This document shows, piece after piece, positions 1 to 10,290 of a DNA stretch of 64,000 nucleotides. Numbering within the stretch: the first letter of the stretch is position 1; each line of letters starts with the position of its first letter. Where the stretch lies: contig WGCU01000077.1 in NCBI GenBank assembly GCA_015493635.1, forward strand, positions 23,442 to 87,441. The letters are read 5' to 3'. The position numbers and the translations under genes were made by a program. The notes beneath the pieces were generated by a model. It was not told the origin of the DNA. It saw nothing but the letters and a program-made list of their open reading frames with translations, and searched no databases. Origin of the DNA: Spirochaetaceae bacterium (lineage in GTDB: Bacteria; Spirochaetota; Spirochaetia; B11-G9).

Positions 1-502
1 GATCCCACCCGACAACCCGGGATACCGGCTTTCGGGGGCTCTTCATAGGTACTTCAGCCGGATATCCCAACAGAAGGAGCATTACAACCCGCATGGAATA
101 CGGTATACTCAGGATATCCTTTACCTCAGCTTCATCAAATGTTGTTACAACACACGCACCGAGTTCTTCCGCCCGACTCTGAATCATCATAAAAGAAACG
201 GCCATACTTAGATCAACAGGATAAGAAAGCTGTCCGTTGGGCATTTTATATTCAATGTTTGTTGTACAGGCAGCTATAACAACAGGAGCACTGCCAACAT
301 GTTCCTGACCAAAAGCTGCTTCTTTGATCCGGTTCCTCGTTCCGGGGTCCCTGCAAACCACAAACCGCCAGGGCTGGCGGTTTTTAGCAGAAGGAGCCCG
401 GATTCCCGCTTCGAGAACTCTACCGAGAACATCTTTATCAATGGAATCTTTTTTAAAGTTTTTTATACTCACCCACTCTCTTATTTCATCAATAACATGC
501 AT
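1..502 (-). CDS. Nitroreductase family protein (C-terminus truncated by window edge)
   Basis: Manual translation of the minus strand from ATG at 502 gives MHVIDEIREWVSIKNFKKDS...LEAGIRAPSAKNRQPWRFVVCRDPG..., a typical nitroreductase N-terminal FMN-binding motif; the frame stays open to base 1. Not in the ORF track because it is partial. Confidence 0.85.
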   Translation of the reverse strand, partial: MHVIDEIREWVSIKNFKKDSIDKDVLGRVLEAGIRAPSAKNRQPWRFVVCRDPGTRNRIKEAAFGQEHVGSAPVVIAACTTNIEYKMPNGQLSYPVDLSMAVSFMMIQSRAEELGACVVTTFDEAEVKDILSIPYSMRVVMLLLLGYPAEVPMKSPRKPVSRVVGWD

Positions 503-567
503 TTGAAACTCCGGGAATTTTATAATTAGCTTGACGTTGTTCCGGATAATCACGTATTGTTTCAATA

Positions 568-2766
568 ATGAAGAAATCTTTTTTGTTCATCAGTATTATT
601 TTACTATCCCCTGTCTTTATAAATGCCGGAACAACTCTCTCAAAAACAGTATATCACATTACACAGGATATGAACAGTTTCTCCACATTTTTTCCACTCA
701 AAGAGGGATCAGAACACGAGAAAGAAGCTGTTCGTTTTATAAAAAAACGGTTTGATTCATTGGGAATTACCTATACTCAGTACGCCATGAATAATGCAGA
801 AACCATTCATTCGGAATCAGTTATCATTGACGCTTTTTTCCCCGGTGAAAAAAGTGATGAAATATTTTTTATCATACCGCTTAATTCCACAGCAGGGTCA
901 TCAAAAGAAACATATTCCTTCAATATTGCATCAGCTCTCATGCTTGCTCAAACACTTCAGGCCAAAAAGCTGCGTAATAGAGTACACTTAATTTTTATGG
1001 GAGCAGAATTCGGCGATGATGATTCATACCCTCTTGGAACAGCAGAGTTTTTAAACGCTTACTATCCGGAGCACAGCAGTGCTTTTTTTTACTGTAATAT
1101 AACCGGCATACCTGAAAAAATTAATGTATCTACCGCCGGAACAGGAAATATTTCTCCCCTGTGGCTCCTTGAAAAGAGTATACAGTCCCTACAGGAAGCA
1201 CATGTTTCCTACCGTTTCCGTCAAGGACAAAACCTGATATACCGGCTTAAACTAAATGACCATCCTTCAATAATTGACCGGTATTTGGAAAATGGATATC
1301 CTACAATACTATTTACCGGTAATAATACTCTTTCAACAGTTACAGCTCATTACTATTCGTTCCTTTTGCATATTGCAACAGATAAAGGCTGGGATATCCC
1401 TTCCAGTCTCAACTGGGACAAGCACTATCTTTTCATCAACCATGGCAGAACCCCGTTTTTTATCAATGAACAATCCTACGTGCTCTTCCTCATTATCCTC
1501 TTAAGCATTTTTTTACTGTATCCCTTTATCAAAGGACCACAATTCAGCCGATACCTGAAATCTCTCTCACGACATCTCTGGACAATTCCTGTATTGTTCC
1601 TGATGACATTTCTTTTCCTCGCCGTTGCAACCTTTGCGCTTCAGTCAATTCTCCGTATCCGATCGTTCAATACACTCTGGAAAGAGTCTCCCTGGCTATT
1701 TCTATTTTTTAAGCTTACCTTCACAAGCTTTCTTTTTCTTCTTTCCGTACGTCTTTTTAAATTTCTAAACTTTTCCTACAAGGGCAGCTTCTACAGCGCA
1801 GCCTCAATGCTTTTTATCATTCTTGATATGCTTCTGTTATCAGCTGTTGATATTTCCTTTACTTTTTATCTTGTCCCGGTACTCTTTAGTATTTTCCTCT
1901 TTACCATATTCAGAAGTAAATGGGGAAAACTTTTTTTCCTTCTTCTCTCAACAGGTATCCTTATAGCAGGAACGGTTAACATGTTTTACAGTAACTCTTT
2001 TCGGGTTATCCATATTTTCCTGCTTTCTTCACTGTATGGGAATTTAATTATTTCAGCAAATCTGCTTCCCGTACTTCTTATGATTTACAGATTGAGATTA
2101 TTGTTCCACTCCAGGGATACCGAACGTGTAAAAAAAGGGATACGATACTTTGATTTTTCCCTGGGAGTATTGTCACTTTCACTTTTTGTATACCTATCCA
2201 TTTTTAACCCTTTTTCCCGGACAAATCCTCAACCGCTTGCTATTCATGATACTGTTTCTCTTGATACCCGCTCCCGGTTTATAACGATGACAAGTCCTGC
2301 TCCACTCGGTACATTCACTCTGACAGAAGGCTCTCATTCCACCAGGTACACGACAAAAGAAAGGGAAATTACCATTCCTTCAGCTTTTCCGGCCCAACCT
2401 CCTGTAATTGTACTTACGAGAACCGGCTTTCTAAACCGGACAAAATATGCATTGTCATATTACGGGACAATTTGCGCGGATACCATTAAAGTAAAATTGG
2501 TTTCCGACAAACGAATCATTCTTTTTGATTCCAATTTTTCTTATTCCGAAAACAATGATGCTACAGAGGTTAACTTCACCACAGGTTCCTTTCCCCCTTT
2601 GAATTTTTATCTCACCTTTACACTTCCCCGTTCTTTTAACGGAGAACTCTTCGTAAAAGGGGTATACACTGATCCTGCAGATGGAATTTCCATAAAAGAT
2701 CACTTTTTTTCTGTCAAGAGTATACAATACATCAAAAAAAAATTACTTATTACAAACTCAGATTGA
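568..2766 (+). CDS. Membrane protein with N-terminal M28-peptidase-like domain (apparently degenerate active site) and C-terminal TM region
   Basis: 732 aa; signal peptide, M28-like 'NIASALMLAQTLQAKKLRNRVHLIFMGAEFGDDDSYPLGTAEFL', then several hydrophobic segments. Confidence 0.6.
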   Translation: MKKSFLFISIILLSPVFINAGTTLSKTVYHITQDMNSFSTFFPLKEGSEHEKEAVRFIKKRFDSLGITYTQYAMNNAETIHSESVIIDAFFPGEKSDEIFFIIPLNSTAGSSKETYSFNIASALMLAQTLQAKKLRNRVHLIFMGAEFGDDDSYPLGTAEFLNAYYPEHSSAFFYCNITGIPEKINVSTAGTGNISPLWLLEKSIQSLQEAHVSYRFRQGQNLIYRLKLNDHPSIIDRYLENGYPTILFTGNNTLSTVTAHYYSFLLHIATDKGWDIPSSLNWDKHYLFINHGRTPFFINEQSYVLFLIILLSIFLLYPFIKGPQFSRYLKSLSRHLWTIPVLFLMTFLFLAVATFALQSILRIRSFNTLWKESPWLFLFFKLTFTSFLFLLSVRLFKFLNFSYKGSFYSAASMLFIILDMLLLSAVDISFTFYLVPVLFSIFLFTIFRSKWGKLFFLLLSTGILIAGTVNMFYSNSFRVIHIFLLSSLYGNLIISANLLPVLLMIYRLRLLFHSRDTERVKKGIRYFDFSLGVLSLSLFVYLSIFNPFSRTNPQPLAIHDTVSLDTRSRFITMTSPAPLGTFTLTEGSHSTRYTTKEREITIPSAFPAQPPVIVLTRTGFLNRTKYALSYYGTICADTIKVKLVSDKRIILFDSNFSYSENNDATEVNFTTGSFPPLNFYLTFTLPRSFNGELFVKGVYTDPADGISIKDHFFSVKSIQYIKKKLLITNSD

Positions 2767-2797
2767 CACCACCACCTCCTTCAATTAGGATAGAGAT

Positions 2798-5095
2798 ATG
2801 AAGATGTTAAAAATATACTCAATCTCTCTTTTATTTTTTGGGGTTTTTGCACTGAGCAGTGTAAGTGGTACCGTAGTTAATACTTCGCTCGGGAAATCCT
2901 TTCTCAAGATATTCCCGGAACTTTCCAAAGGATATATTGATTTAAATGCAAATGGCCAGATGGACAGGCTCGATGATATGGATGAGAAAATTCCTGATTC
3001 CAGTGTTAAAGACGGTATTATCCAGGTGCAGGAAATTCTGAATTTTATCGAAGTTAATTACCGTTTTATTCCCATAGAAACACTGAAATCAGTTAAGACA
3101 GCTCTTTTAAACGCTTCGGGAGATATTCCTCAGATAATAGCTCTTAATTATATGGGCAAAATTGATGAAGTTTTAAAAAAGAAGGAGCAGTTGGGAGGAG
3201 ATTCTCTTTACTTGACACCGTCTGCACTGAAAAAAGCACAGGAAAAGATGCTGGGATACATTGCAACGATGCTTAACGCCTACAGAAAAGAACAGAAAAA
3301 ATATGAAGCGGATTTTACATCCGCAAGTGATCAGCTGTTTAGAATGATTGAAGCCGGTTATCCGCTTCCGGATCTTAATACCGATGACCGTGATCTCCTT
3401 GTAAGTTTAACAATATTCACCATTGAGAAAAATAAGGATACCAACAAGAAAAGAGTTACTGCCGCAATCAGAACCCTTGGTATACTCAAGGCAAGACAGG
3501 CGATCCCCTATCTTAAGAAACTTCTGGACTCTTCTGATTACGGGTACGATAGTGCTCTTGCCCTGGGAAATATTGGAAATTCAGACTCAAGGGAAGTGCT
3601 TATTTCCAAAATAAAGGGAGGTGTTTCAGGAAAGCTTCAGACGGGAATTATACAGGCTCTTGGGAATGTGGGAGGAGATGACAGTATTAACGTCCTCCTT
3701 TCTTTTCTTACACCGGGAAAAGGGAAAAAAATAGACCCCGCTATTGAAAAACCGGTTATTGAAGCACTCTCTGCTATTACAAAAAAGAATCCCCGGAACA
3801 GAAAGGTTTATTCGATTCTTTCTTCATACCTCACCAATCCTGATAAATCATTACGGATCCTTGCCATTAAGGGCATTGCCCGTTATAAATCTGCCTCAGC
3901 CGTATCGCTTCTCCTTCCTCTTCTGAAAACTGAAAAAGCAGAAGATGTTAAAATTGGACTGGTAAAAAGTCTTAGTGCAACGGACAGCTCTACTGCAGTA
4001 CCGGCAATTACCGCGCTTCTGAAAGACCCAAATTCATCAGATGATCTCAAAGAAGCTGTTATTACATCACTTGGTGACAACAGTAACGGTTCGAAATCGG
4101 TATTGAACATAGTCGATTATCTGGGGGATAAAAACAATACCCTCCGGACAGCAACCGCCAAAACCCTTGAAAAACTTTACAAGCAGAACAGTACTGTTGT
4201 TACAGGAATGTTAAGCAGGAAACTTGCCACCCGTAAGGATGAACTCTTCTTAACAGAAGCATCCGCGCTTCTTGCAAAACTCGCAGATCCCGGAACTATC
4301 GTTACAGTTACAAATCTGCTCCAGTCACAGTATCCTTCTGTCAAGAAGAATGCCACCTGGGCACTTTACAGAATACGTCCGGAAAAAAATCTAAAAGTAG
4401 TTACAGAACTTCAAAAACTGGTTACAAGTGAAACAGAATCTACAGAGGTCCGCATCAATGCCGTACGTACCATAGGTGCCATGGGATATGATCCGCCCCG
4501 TTCTGATACCTGGAAAACCTTACTTGCTCCCTTAAAACTGCAGGATACAAAGTATTTCATGCTGAAACTCTATGCTGTTGAAGCTTTAGGGAATCTGGGC
4601 ACGGTAAACAATCAGATTATCTCACGTCTTACCGAAACGTTAACACGTGAAAAAAGTGAAACCATAAAAATCGCTGCAGTTGACGCGCTGCGATCAATGA
4701 ATAACCTGAATAGTTCTGTTGAAAAGGTTCTTACCGGGATTTTTAAACGGAGCAAGGACACAATGCTGCGCCTTTCAATACTTGAAGTTCTCAGTGATAT
4801 GGATTCTCCTGAAATTTCTACCTTTGCCCCCGACCTTCTAACCAAAGAGCAGACTATAGATGTTAAATTCAGGGTAATCTATGCTCTGGCCCGGGTTGGA
4901 GATGATAAATCCCTTTCCGTTCTCCTTGATGAAACCTCTGATACTACTGTTGCGGCATTCCTGACCGGAGTACTGGAAGACGCCGATAAGACAACTCTCG
5001 GGAATCTTCTTGCAAGAAGGATCAAAACAGAAACAGATCCTGTACGGCTTGCAGCTTTCAAGAAGCTGAGTAACGGTTTTGCCGATTCATTCTAA
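2798..5095 (+). CDS. HEAT-repeat protein, secreted/periplasmic
   Basis: 765 aa; signal peptide and many ~30-aa alpha-helical repeats such as 'AIPYLKKLLDSSDYGYDSALALGNIGN'. Confidence 0.75.
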   Translation: MKMLKIYSISLLFFGVFALSSVSGTVVNTSLGKSFLKIFPELSKGYIDLNANGQMDRLDDMDEKIPDSSVKDGIIQVQEILNFIEVNYRFIPIETLKSVKTALLNASGDIPQIIALNYMGKIDEVLKKKEQLGGDSLYLTPSALKKAQEKMLGYIATMLNAYRKEQKKYEADFTSASDQLFRMIEAGYPLPDLNTDDRDLLVSLTIFTIEKNKDTNKKRVTAAIRTLGILKARQAIPYLKKLLDSSDYGYDSALALGNIGNSDSREVLISKIKGGVSGKLQTGIIQALGNVGGDDSINVLLSFLTPGKGKKIDPAIEKPVIEALSAITKKNPRNRKVYSILSSYLTNPDKSLRILAIKGIARYKSASAVSLLLPLLKTEKAEDVKIGLVKSLSATDSSTAVPAITALLKDPNSSDDLKEAVITSLGDNSNGSKSVLNIVDYLGDKNNTLRTATAKTLEKLYKQNSTVVTGMLSRKLATRKDELFLTEASALLAKLADPGTIVTVTNLLQSQYPSVKKNATWALYRIRPEKNLKVVTELQKLVTSETESTEVRINAVRTIGAMGYDPPRSDTWKTLLAPLKLQDTKYFMLKLYAVEALGNLGTVNNQIISRLTETLTREKSETIKIAAVDALRSMNNLNSSVEKVLTGIFKRSKDTMLRLSILEVLSDMDSPEISTFAPDLLTKEQTIDVKFRVIYALARVGDDKSLSVLLDETSDTTVAAFLTGVLEDADKTTLGNLLARRIKTETDPVRLAAFKKLSNGFADSF

Positions 5096-6272
5096 CGGTA
5101 AAATCATTTTCCATGTGGACATGGACGCTTTCTATGCCTCCATTGAGCAGGTTGACAACCCCGAATACCGGGGGAGACCGGTAATAGTAGGCGCACAGCC
5201 GGGAAGCAGAGGGGTTGTATCAGCATGTTCCTATGAAGCCCGTTCATTCGGGGTACACTCAGCCATGCCCATTTCCGAGGCTTTCAGTTTATGCAGATCA
5301 GGTATCTTTGTTCCTGTCCGCATGCATCGATATCAGGAAGTGAGCCGGTTGATTATGCGTATCTTTGATGATTTCACCCCCTTGAAGTTTCAGATCTCCA
5401 TAGATGAAGCATTTCTTGATATGACCGGTACGGATAAACTCTTTGGGACGCCTAAAAAAACAGCAGAGAAGTTAAAGGCCAGTATAAGAGAAGAAACTGG
5501 ATTGACCGCTTCTGTCGGTATTGCACCAAACAGGCTTCTTGCAAAAATTGCATCGGACCATAATAAACCTGACGGACTGGTAGAAATCAAGAAGGGTACA
5601 GAGATAGACTTTCTCGATACAATACGGTTAAAAGATATATGGGGCCTTGGGAAAAAGACCCTGAAAACCCTGCAGGATTATAATATAACAACAGTAAAGC
5701 AGTTAAGAACTCTTGATCTTCCCACTCTTCAGCAGTTAACAGGAAAATCCGGAGGGGCATTCCTGTACAATGCCTCCAGAGGAATTGATCCCGGTATGTA
5801 TTCAGGTGAACGGAAGACAAAGTCTATCAGCAGTGAGACCACATTCAGTACAGATACAAAAGACAAAGAAAGTATCAAACACATATTGCTTGATCTTTCA
5901 GATCAAATTATGTTCAGATTGACAGAACATGGATACAAAAGCAAAACGATCTTTATTAAAATCCGATACACCGATTTTACAACGATGACAGCTCAGACCA
6001 CGCTGCCGCATCCGGTTAGAACAACGGACGAGATATTCACTACTGCTCTCGGTCTTTTCGAAAAAAAGTGGGACGGTGTTTCTTCCCTGCGTCTGGTAGG
6101 TCTCGGCGTATCTTCTGTTGAAGTAAAAAAACTCCCGGATCAGATTCAACTGTTTATGGACACTGAAGATCAAAAATCTAAAGTTGAAAAAGCTGTTTTC
6201 TCATTACGGGCAAAGGGAAGCAGGGTAACCAAAGCAAGCCTCCTGAACAAAGAGGCCCGCTTCAATCGGTAA
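5079..6272 (+). CDS. dinB: DNA polymerase IV (Y family)
   Basis: 'IIFHVDMDAFYASIEQVDNPEYRGRPVIVG', 'SIDEAFLDMT', 'SVGIAPNRLLAKIASDHNKPDGL'; TTG start overlaps the HEAT gene by 17 nt. Confidence 0.95.
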   Translation: MPIHSNGKIIFHVDMDAFYASIEQVDNPEYRGRPVIVGAQPGSRGVVSACSYEARSFGVHSAMPISEAFSLCRSGIFVPVRMHRYQEVSRLIMRIFDDFTPLKFQISIDEAFLDMTGTDKLFGTPKKTAEKLKASIREETGLTASVGIAPNRLLAKIASDHNKPDGLVEIKKGTEIDFLDTIRLKDIWGLGKKTLKTLQDYNITTVKQLRTLDLPTLQQLTGKSGGAFLYNASRGIDPGMYSGERKTKSISSETTFSTDTKDKESIKHILLDLSDQIMFRLTEHGYKSKTIFIKIRYTDFTTMTAQTTLPHPVRTTDEIFTTALGLFEKKWDGVSSLRLVGLGVSSVEVKKLPDQIQLFMDTEDQKSKVEKAVFSLRAKGSRVTKASLLNKEARFNR

Positions 6273-6277
6273 CAGTG

Positions 6278-7180
6278 TTACATTTTTGCAAGAATATCTT
6301 TTACTTCCTTTAAATCGTCCTTATCCCCCGGTTTCGCATCGGGGAGGGTACTCAGCTTCTTTTCTAGCCATACCATGATGGCTTTTCCTTCTTCCTTGTC
6401 TGAAAGTTTTGCGAGAGCCTTTGAACTGTACGGAGGTATACGGGAAAAATCAACGACTCCCTCGTAATACCAGTTTTTCTTGAGCAGAGAATTTTCACTG
6501 CTGTACTTAACCTTTTTTTTCTTCTGCTCCCGCAGACGTTTGGATGCACTCCATTTTCTCCCCAGAAGGTCTTTGCCAAGAGCAAGATAGTACGAATAAT
6601 GGTACGGCCGGGTTTTCTTCTCCTGATTATCAATAGCCTTCCGGGCAAAGGACACAGCATAATCCATATTACCAAATGAAATAAAACCGGGTACCGCATA
6701 GTAGAGCCGTCCCAGGACATAGTATGAATCACCGTGCCGGGGATTATTGTTGATAGCCTTCTCTAGATCATCCCGCATCGACGGTGCTTTAAAGAGTGAA
6801 TTCAGAATACCCTTTGTTTCTCCCCATCTTCCGGTATTTGAAGACCGCCAGTAGTAGGCATTGTAATTCCCCGGTTCATAAGTAAGGGATTTATTTGCAA
6901 ACGCAACCCCTTTATCAAATCCGGCAAGAAGGTCATCTTTTGAATAACCGTCACGTTCTTCCTGATCAACAATTTCCAGATTTGCCCGGGATAATCTCCA
7001 GGTTATCTCACCCTTTTCCCGGTTACTCTTTGCCGAAGAGAGTGCGTTCTCCAACAGTGCATACTCCTGTTTGTACAGCCCTGCATCATGCATTGCATCA
7101 GCTTTCTTGTAGAGTGCTTGATCAGCCCACAGTCCGGCAACGAGAAAAGTAAACACAAATCCCAACAGTATCTTCTTCAT
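6278..7180 (-). CDS. TPR-like secreted protein
   Basis: 300 aa; signal peptide and helical repeats ('NPRHGDSYYVLGRLYYAVPGF'). Confidence 0.5.
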   Translation of the reverse strand: MKKILLGFVFTFLVAGLWADQALYKKADAMHDAGLYKQEYALLENALSSAKSNREKGEITWRLSRANLEIVDQEERDGYSKDDLLAGFDKGVAFANKSLTYEPGNYNAYYWRSSNTGRWGETKGILNSLFKAPSMRDDLEKAINNNPRHGDSYYVLGRLYYAVPGFISFGNMDYAVSFARKAIDNQEKKTRPYHYSYYLALGKDLLGRKWSASKRLREQKKKKVKYSSENSLLKKNWYYEGVVDFSRIPPYSSKALAKLSDKEEGKAIMVWLEKKLSTLPDAKPGDKDDLKEVKDILAKM

Positions 7181-7221
7181 AAAAGCTCCTTTATGTTTTT
7201 ATACAGTGTAGCATACCCCTG

Positions 7222-8448
7222 CTACATTTCCCACCGGTAAATTTCTATTTTTCCATCCAGAAAATCTGAGAAAGCAACCGTCTTCCCATCGGGAGATGCT
7301 GCAAGCCCCGTCGGCTGATTCCCGCCCCATGTCCAGTCAACAAGCTGCTGTTTCCGGGTATCATACACAAATATTTTACCGAAAACAGGACCTTTATGCA
7401 GGTACCCCTCTGCAGAGTTTTTTCCCCGGGAGGATATAAACAGATACCGTTCATCAGGGCTGAGAGCAATGGTATTAAGATTGCTTCCTACATAAAATGT
7501 TTTCAGTACCCTGTCAGTAGAAATACTTATTTCAGATACGGTTCCTCTGTACATATCCGAAACATACAGCTTATCTGATTTCCGTGCTACTGCAATATGC
7601 CGGGGAGCCCCGTTCCCAAGTATAATATTTTTTATTATTTTAAACGAAGAAAGGTCAATTTTTACCACCATACCTGCAGAATAAAGTGCTGCATAGAGAT
7701 ATCTGTTATCAGGAGAGATTCCAAGTCCCCGGGGAATACCGGGAGTATGAATAATTTTTAATATCCGGTGACTCCTGGTATCTATAACAGAAACTGTCTT
7801 TGATTCCCAGTTCGAAACAAATGCTCTCCTGCCCTCTCCGTCAGCGGCAATAACTTTCGGCCACCGCCCACCAGCCGGAAAACTTGAAAGATACGTAAAG
7901 TTCCTGCTGTCAAAAATATGGATCAATCCTGTTGTCATCTGGCTGACCCAAAGCTCATGTATATGCGGAATAAAAAGGGTTTCCACAAACCCTTTCTTTT
8001 CGGCATATTTCTGCGGGATAGAAATTTCAGAATATTTTCTGTTGCTTCCGGAATAAAAAACTTCTATTCCACCTCCATTAAGGAGGGCGGTAACGTAATA
8101 TTTACCGTCAGGAGAGAATCGGACACTCTTAGGCTGACTTCCCGTCCTGTTGTATGAATCGAATACAAGATGAGTATGCATTCTCTCCAGTTTGTATTCC
8201 TCAGCACCTCCTGACTGTTTATGATAGGGGATGTATTTGTCTCTGTATGAAGGGGCCCTTAACAAAGCATACGTCCAGCCTACCGGAAGGAGGTAATGAT
8301 GCACTCCTCCGCTGATACTTTGAGGTTTAATAATGCCGCCGTTCACAACAAGAACCGAAGAGAAAGGAAAGGATTTTATATCAAAAGACAGAAGATTCTG
8401 AACAGCGGTTAAGAATAAAAGCAGCTGAAAAACCTGATACAGTCTCAT
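7222..8448 (-). CDS. YncE-like beta-propeller protein
   Basis: Repeats such as 'VSVIDTRSHRILKIIHTPGIPRGLGISPDNRYLYAALY' and 'LNTIALSPDERYLFISSRG'. Confidence 0.7.
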   Translation of the reverse strand: MRLYQVFQLLLFLTAVQNLLSFDIKSFPFSSVLVVNGGIIKPQSISGGVHHYLLPVGWTYALLRAPSYRDKYIPYHKQSGGAEEYKLERMHTHLVFDSYNRTGSQPKSVRFSPDGKYYVTALLNGGGIEVFYSGSNRKYSEISIPQKYAEKKGFVETLFIPHIHELWVSQMTTGLIHIFDSRNFTYLSSFPAGGRWPKVIAADGEGRRAFVSNWESKTVSVIDTRSHRILKIIHTPGIPRGLGISPDNRYLYAALYSAGMVVKIDLSSFKIIKNIILGNGAPRHIAVARKSDKLYVSDMYRGTVSEISISTDRVLKTFYVGSNLNTIALSPDERYLFISSRGKNSAEGYLHKGPVFGKIFVYDTRKQQLVDWTWGGNQPTGLAASPDGKTVAFSDFLDGKIEIYRWEM

Positions 8449-8882
8449 ACAGTGATAATTTTCTGGGGTGAATGCTCAGTAAGATAGATGGTATCATACC
8501 GCCCGGAGTGCTCAAAGTCCTGATCAGGAAAGTGGCTCTTCCCGAAAAAATAAATAATATCCATCATGTCATTACTGCTATTGCTTAAAGAGTAACGATA
8601 ATAACAGTCATAATTCTCAAGTATTTTTTTATGTTCCGGCGTATAAATCAGTACAGAATCTGTCTGGCGGCGGAGCCTTGAGCGGAGTCCGCCGTACCAC
8701 ACCCAATCCAGGAACATAAGATTCAGTTTCTTTTTCTCATCCATATAGTAAAGTTCATAGATCCCGCCGAGGGAAGGGACTGAAGATGAAATTTCGTACT
8801 TGTCCGCCTTTTTCAGGAGAGACCAATACACCTGAAAAAAGACTTCCCTTTTATCTTCCTTTTTTTTAATGACTGGTTCCAT
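8445..8882 (-). CDS. Hypothetical protein, coupled to the downstream beta-propeller gene
   Basis: ORF 8445..8936; MEPVIKKKEDKREVFF (ATG 8882) is the likely start, giving space to the divergent trmL. Stop overlaps the next start by 4 nt. Confidence 0.5.
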   Translation of the reverse strand: MEPVIKKKEDKREVFFQVYWSLLKKADKYEISSSVPSLGGIYELYYMDEKKKLNLMFLDWVWYGGLRSRLRRQTDSVLIYTPEHKKILENYDCYYRYSLSNSSNDMMDIIYFFGKSHFPDQDFEHSGRYDTIYLTEHSPQKIITV

Positions 8883-8972
8883 TAGAAAAAAAGTGTAAAC
8901 TGAGTTATGAAAAAGTACAACCCCTCTTGTCCCCACTTTAAATTATTTCAATTTCAAGGTAGTATCCTTTTC

Positions 8973-9473
8973 ATGGCAGTTGGAATTGTACTTGTTGAAC
9001 CTGAGATTCCTCAAAATACAGGGAATATTGCCCGTACCTGTGCCGCAACAGGAAGCAGTCTTCATCTTGTTAAACCCCTGGGTTTTTCCGTGGATGACAA
9101 ACATCTGAAACGCGCCGGGCTTGATTACTGGAATTTACTGGATGTTTACTATTATGAAAATTTTGAAGCGTTTTTATCCGCAGCCGGTCATTCCAGGATA
9201 GTCTTTGTTACTACCAAGGCTGACAGACTATATACGGATTTCAGATATGAAGATAACTGTTATCTGGTTTTCGGCAAAGAAACGAAAGGACTCCCGGAAG
9301 AACTTCTTGTTGCACATCATGAAACCTGTGTGAGAATTCCCATGGTTGAAGAAGCCCGTTCCCTGAACCTTTCAAATTCAGCAGCAATTGTGGTATATGA
9401 AGCATACAGACAACTTAATTTTTGCGGGATGCAGCACAAGGGAAAGCTGCACCGTCTTGAATGGAGGGAATAG
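8973..9473 (+). CDS. trmL: tRNA (cytidine(34)-2'-O)-methyltransferase, SPOUT family
   Basis: 'MAVGIVLVEPEIPQNTGNIARTCAATGSSLHLVKPLGF' and 'YLVFGKETKGLPEELL...RIPMVEEARSLNLSNSAAIVVYEAYRQ'. Confidence 0.93.
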   Translation: MAVGIVLVEPEIPQNTGNIARTCAATGSSLHLVKPLGFSVDDKHLKRAGLDYWNLLDVYYYENFEAFLSAAGHSRIVFVTTKADRLYTDFRYEDNCYLVFGKETKGLPEELLVAHHETCVRIPMVEEARSLNLSNSAAIVVYEAYRQLNFCGMQHKGKLHRLEWRE

Positions 9474-9474
9474 C

Positions 9475-10266
9475 ATGACACAAACAGGAATCATCGGAAT
9501 GGGCAACATGGGTTACGCAATAGCCCGGAGCCTTAAAAGGGCAATGCCTGGTACTACGTTATCTGTTATTGATAAAGACACAGAAAGAGCAGAGAAATGC
9601 GCCCTGGATCTGGAAGCACAGGCGTTCAGTAACTATGCTGATTTTTTCAAGAACACGGAAATTTGCATTATAGCTGTTAAACCGCAGCATCTTGAATCTC
9701 TTTTCTCGGAAATTTCCCCCTACACCAACGGAATGAAAATTATCACCATTGCGGCGGGAAAAAAGATTTCATTCTTTTCCGAACATCTCTCCACCGGTCA
9801 GGTTATACGGTTTATGCCGAATATTGCAGCTAAAATGTCCCGTTCATTAACGGCCATCACTTTTGGCAGAGATGTTTCTCCGGTATTCAAGGAGGAAGCA
9901 GTAACTATTGCAGAAGCTTTCGGGAAAACAGTTATTATTCCGGAAACACTCATGCCTGCTGTAACAGGACTTTCCGGGAGCGGTATAGCCTACGTCTTTG
10001 CCTTTGTACACGCTCTTGCCCTCGGCGGAACTCATAGCGGGATTCCCTATGAGACCTCAATGGATATCGCTGCTCAGACTCTTGAAGGAGCACTGGCTCT
10101 TCTCAAAGAAGAAAAGGAAAACCCGATAACACATCTGACAAAGGTTATTTCCGCAGGAGGAACAACTATTGAAGGTATTAAAGCACTTGAAGACGGGGGT
10201 TTTACCGCTTCGGTTATGGATGCAGTTAAGAAGGCCGCAGATAAAGCACAGAAATTTGAACAATAA
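9475..10266 (+). CDS. proC: Pyrroline-5-carboxylate reductase
   Basis: 'TGIIGMGNMGYAIARSL', 'VIRFMPNIAA', 'AVTGLSGSGIAYVFAFVHALALGGTHSGIPYETS'. Confidence 0.93.
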   Translation: MTQTGIIGMGNMGYAIARSLKRAMPGTTLSVIDKDTERAEKCALDLEAQAFSNYADFFKNTEICIIAVKPQHLESLFSEISPYTNGMKIITIAAGKKISFFSEHLSTGQVIRFMPNIAAKMSRSLTAITFGRDVSPVFKEEAVTIAEAFGKTVIIPETLMPAVTGLSGSGIAYVFAFVHALALGGTHSGIPYETSMDIAAQTLEGALALLKEEKENPITHLTKVISAGGTTIEGIKALEDGGFTASVMDAVKKAADKAQKFEQ

Positions 10267-10290
10267 ATCTTAAAAATTAACGAGGATGAC

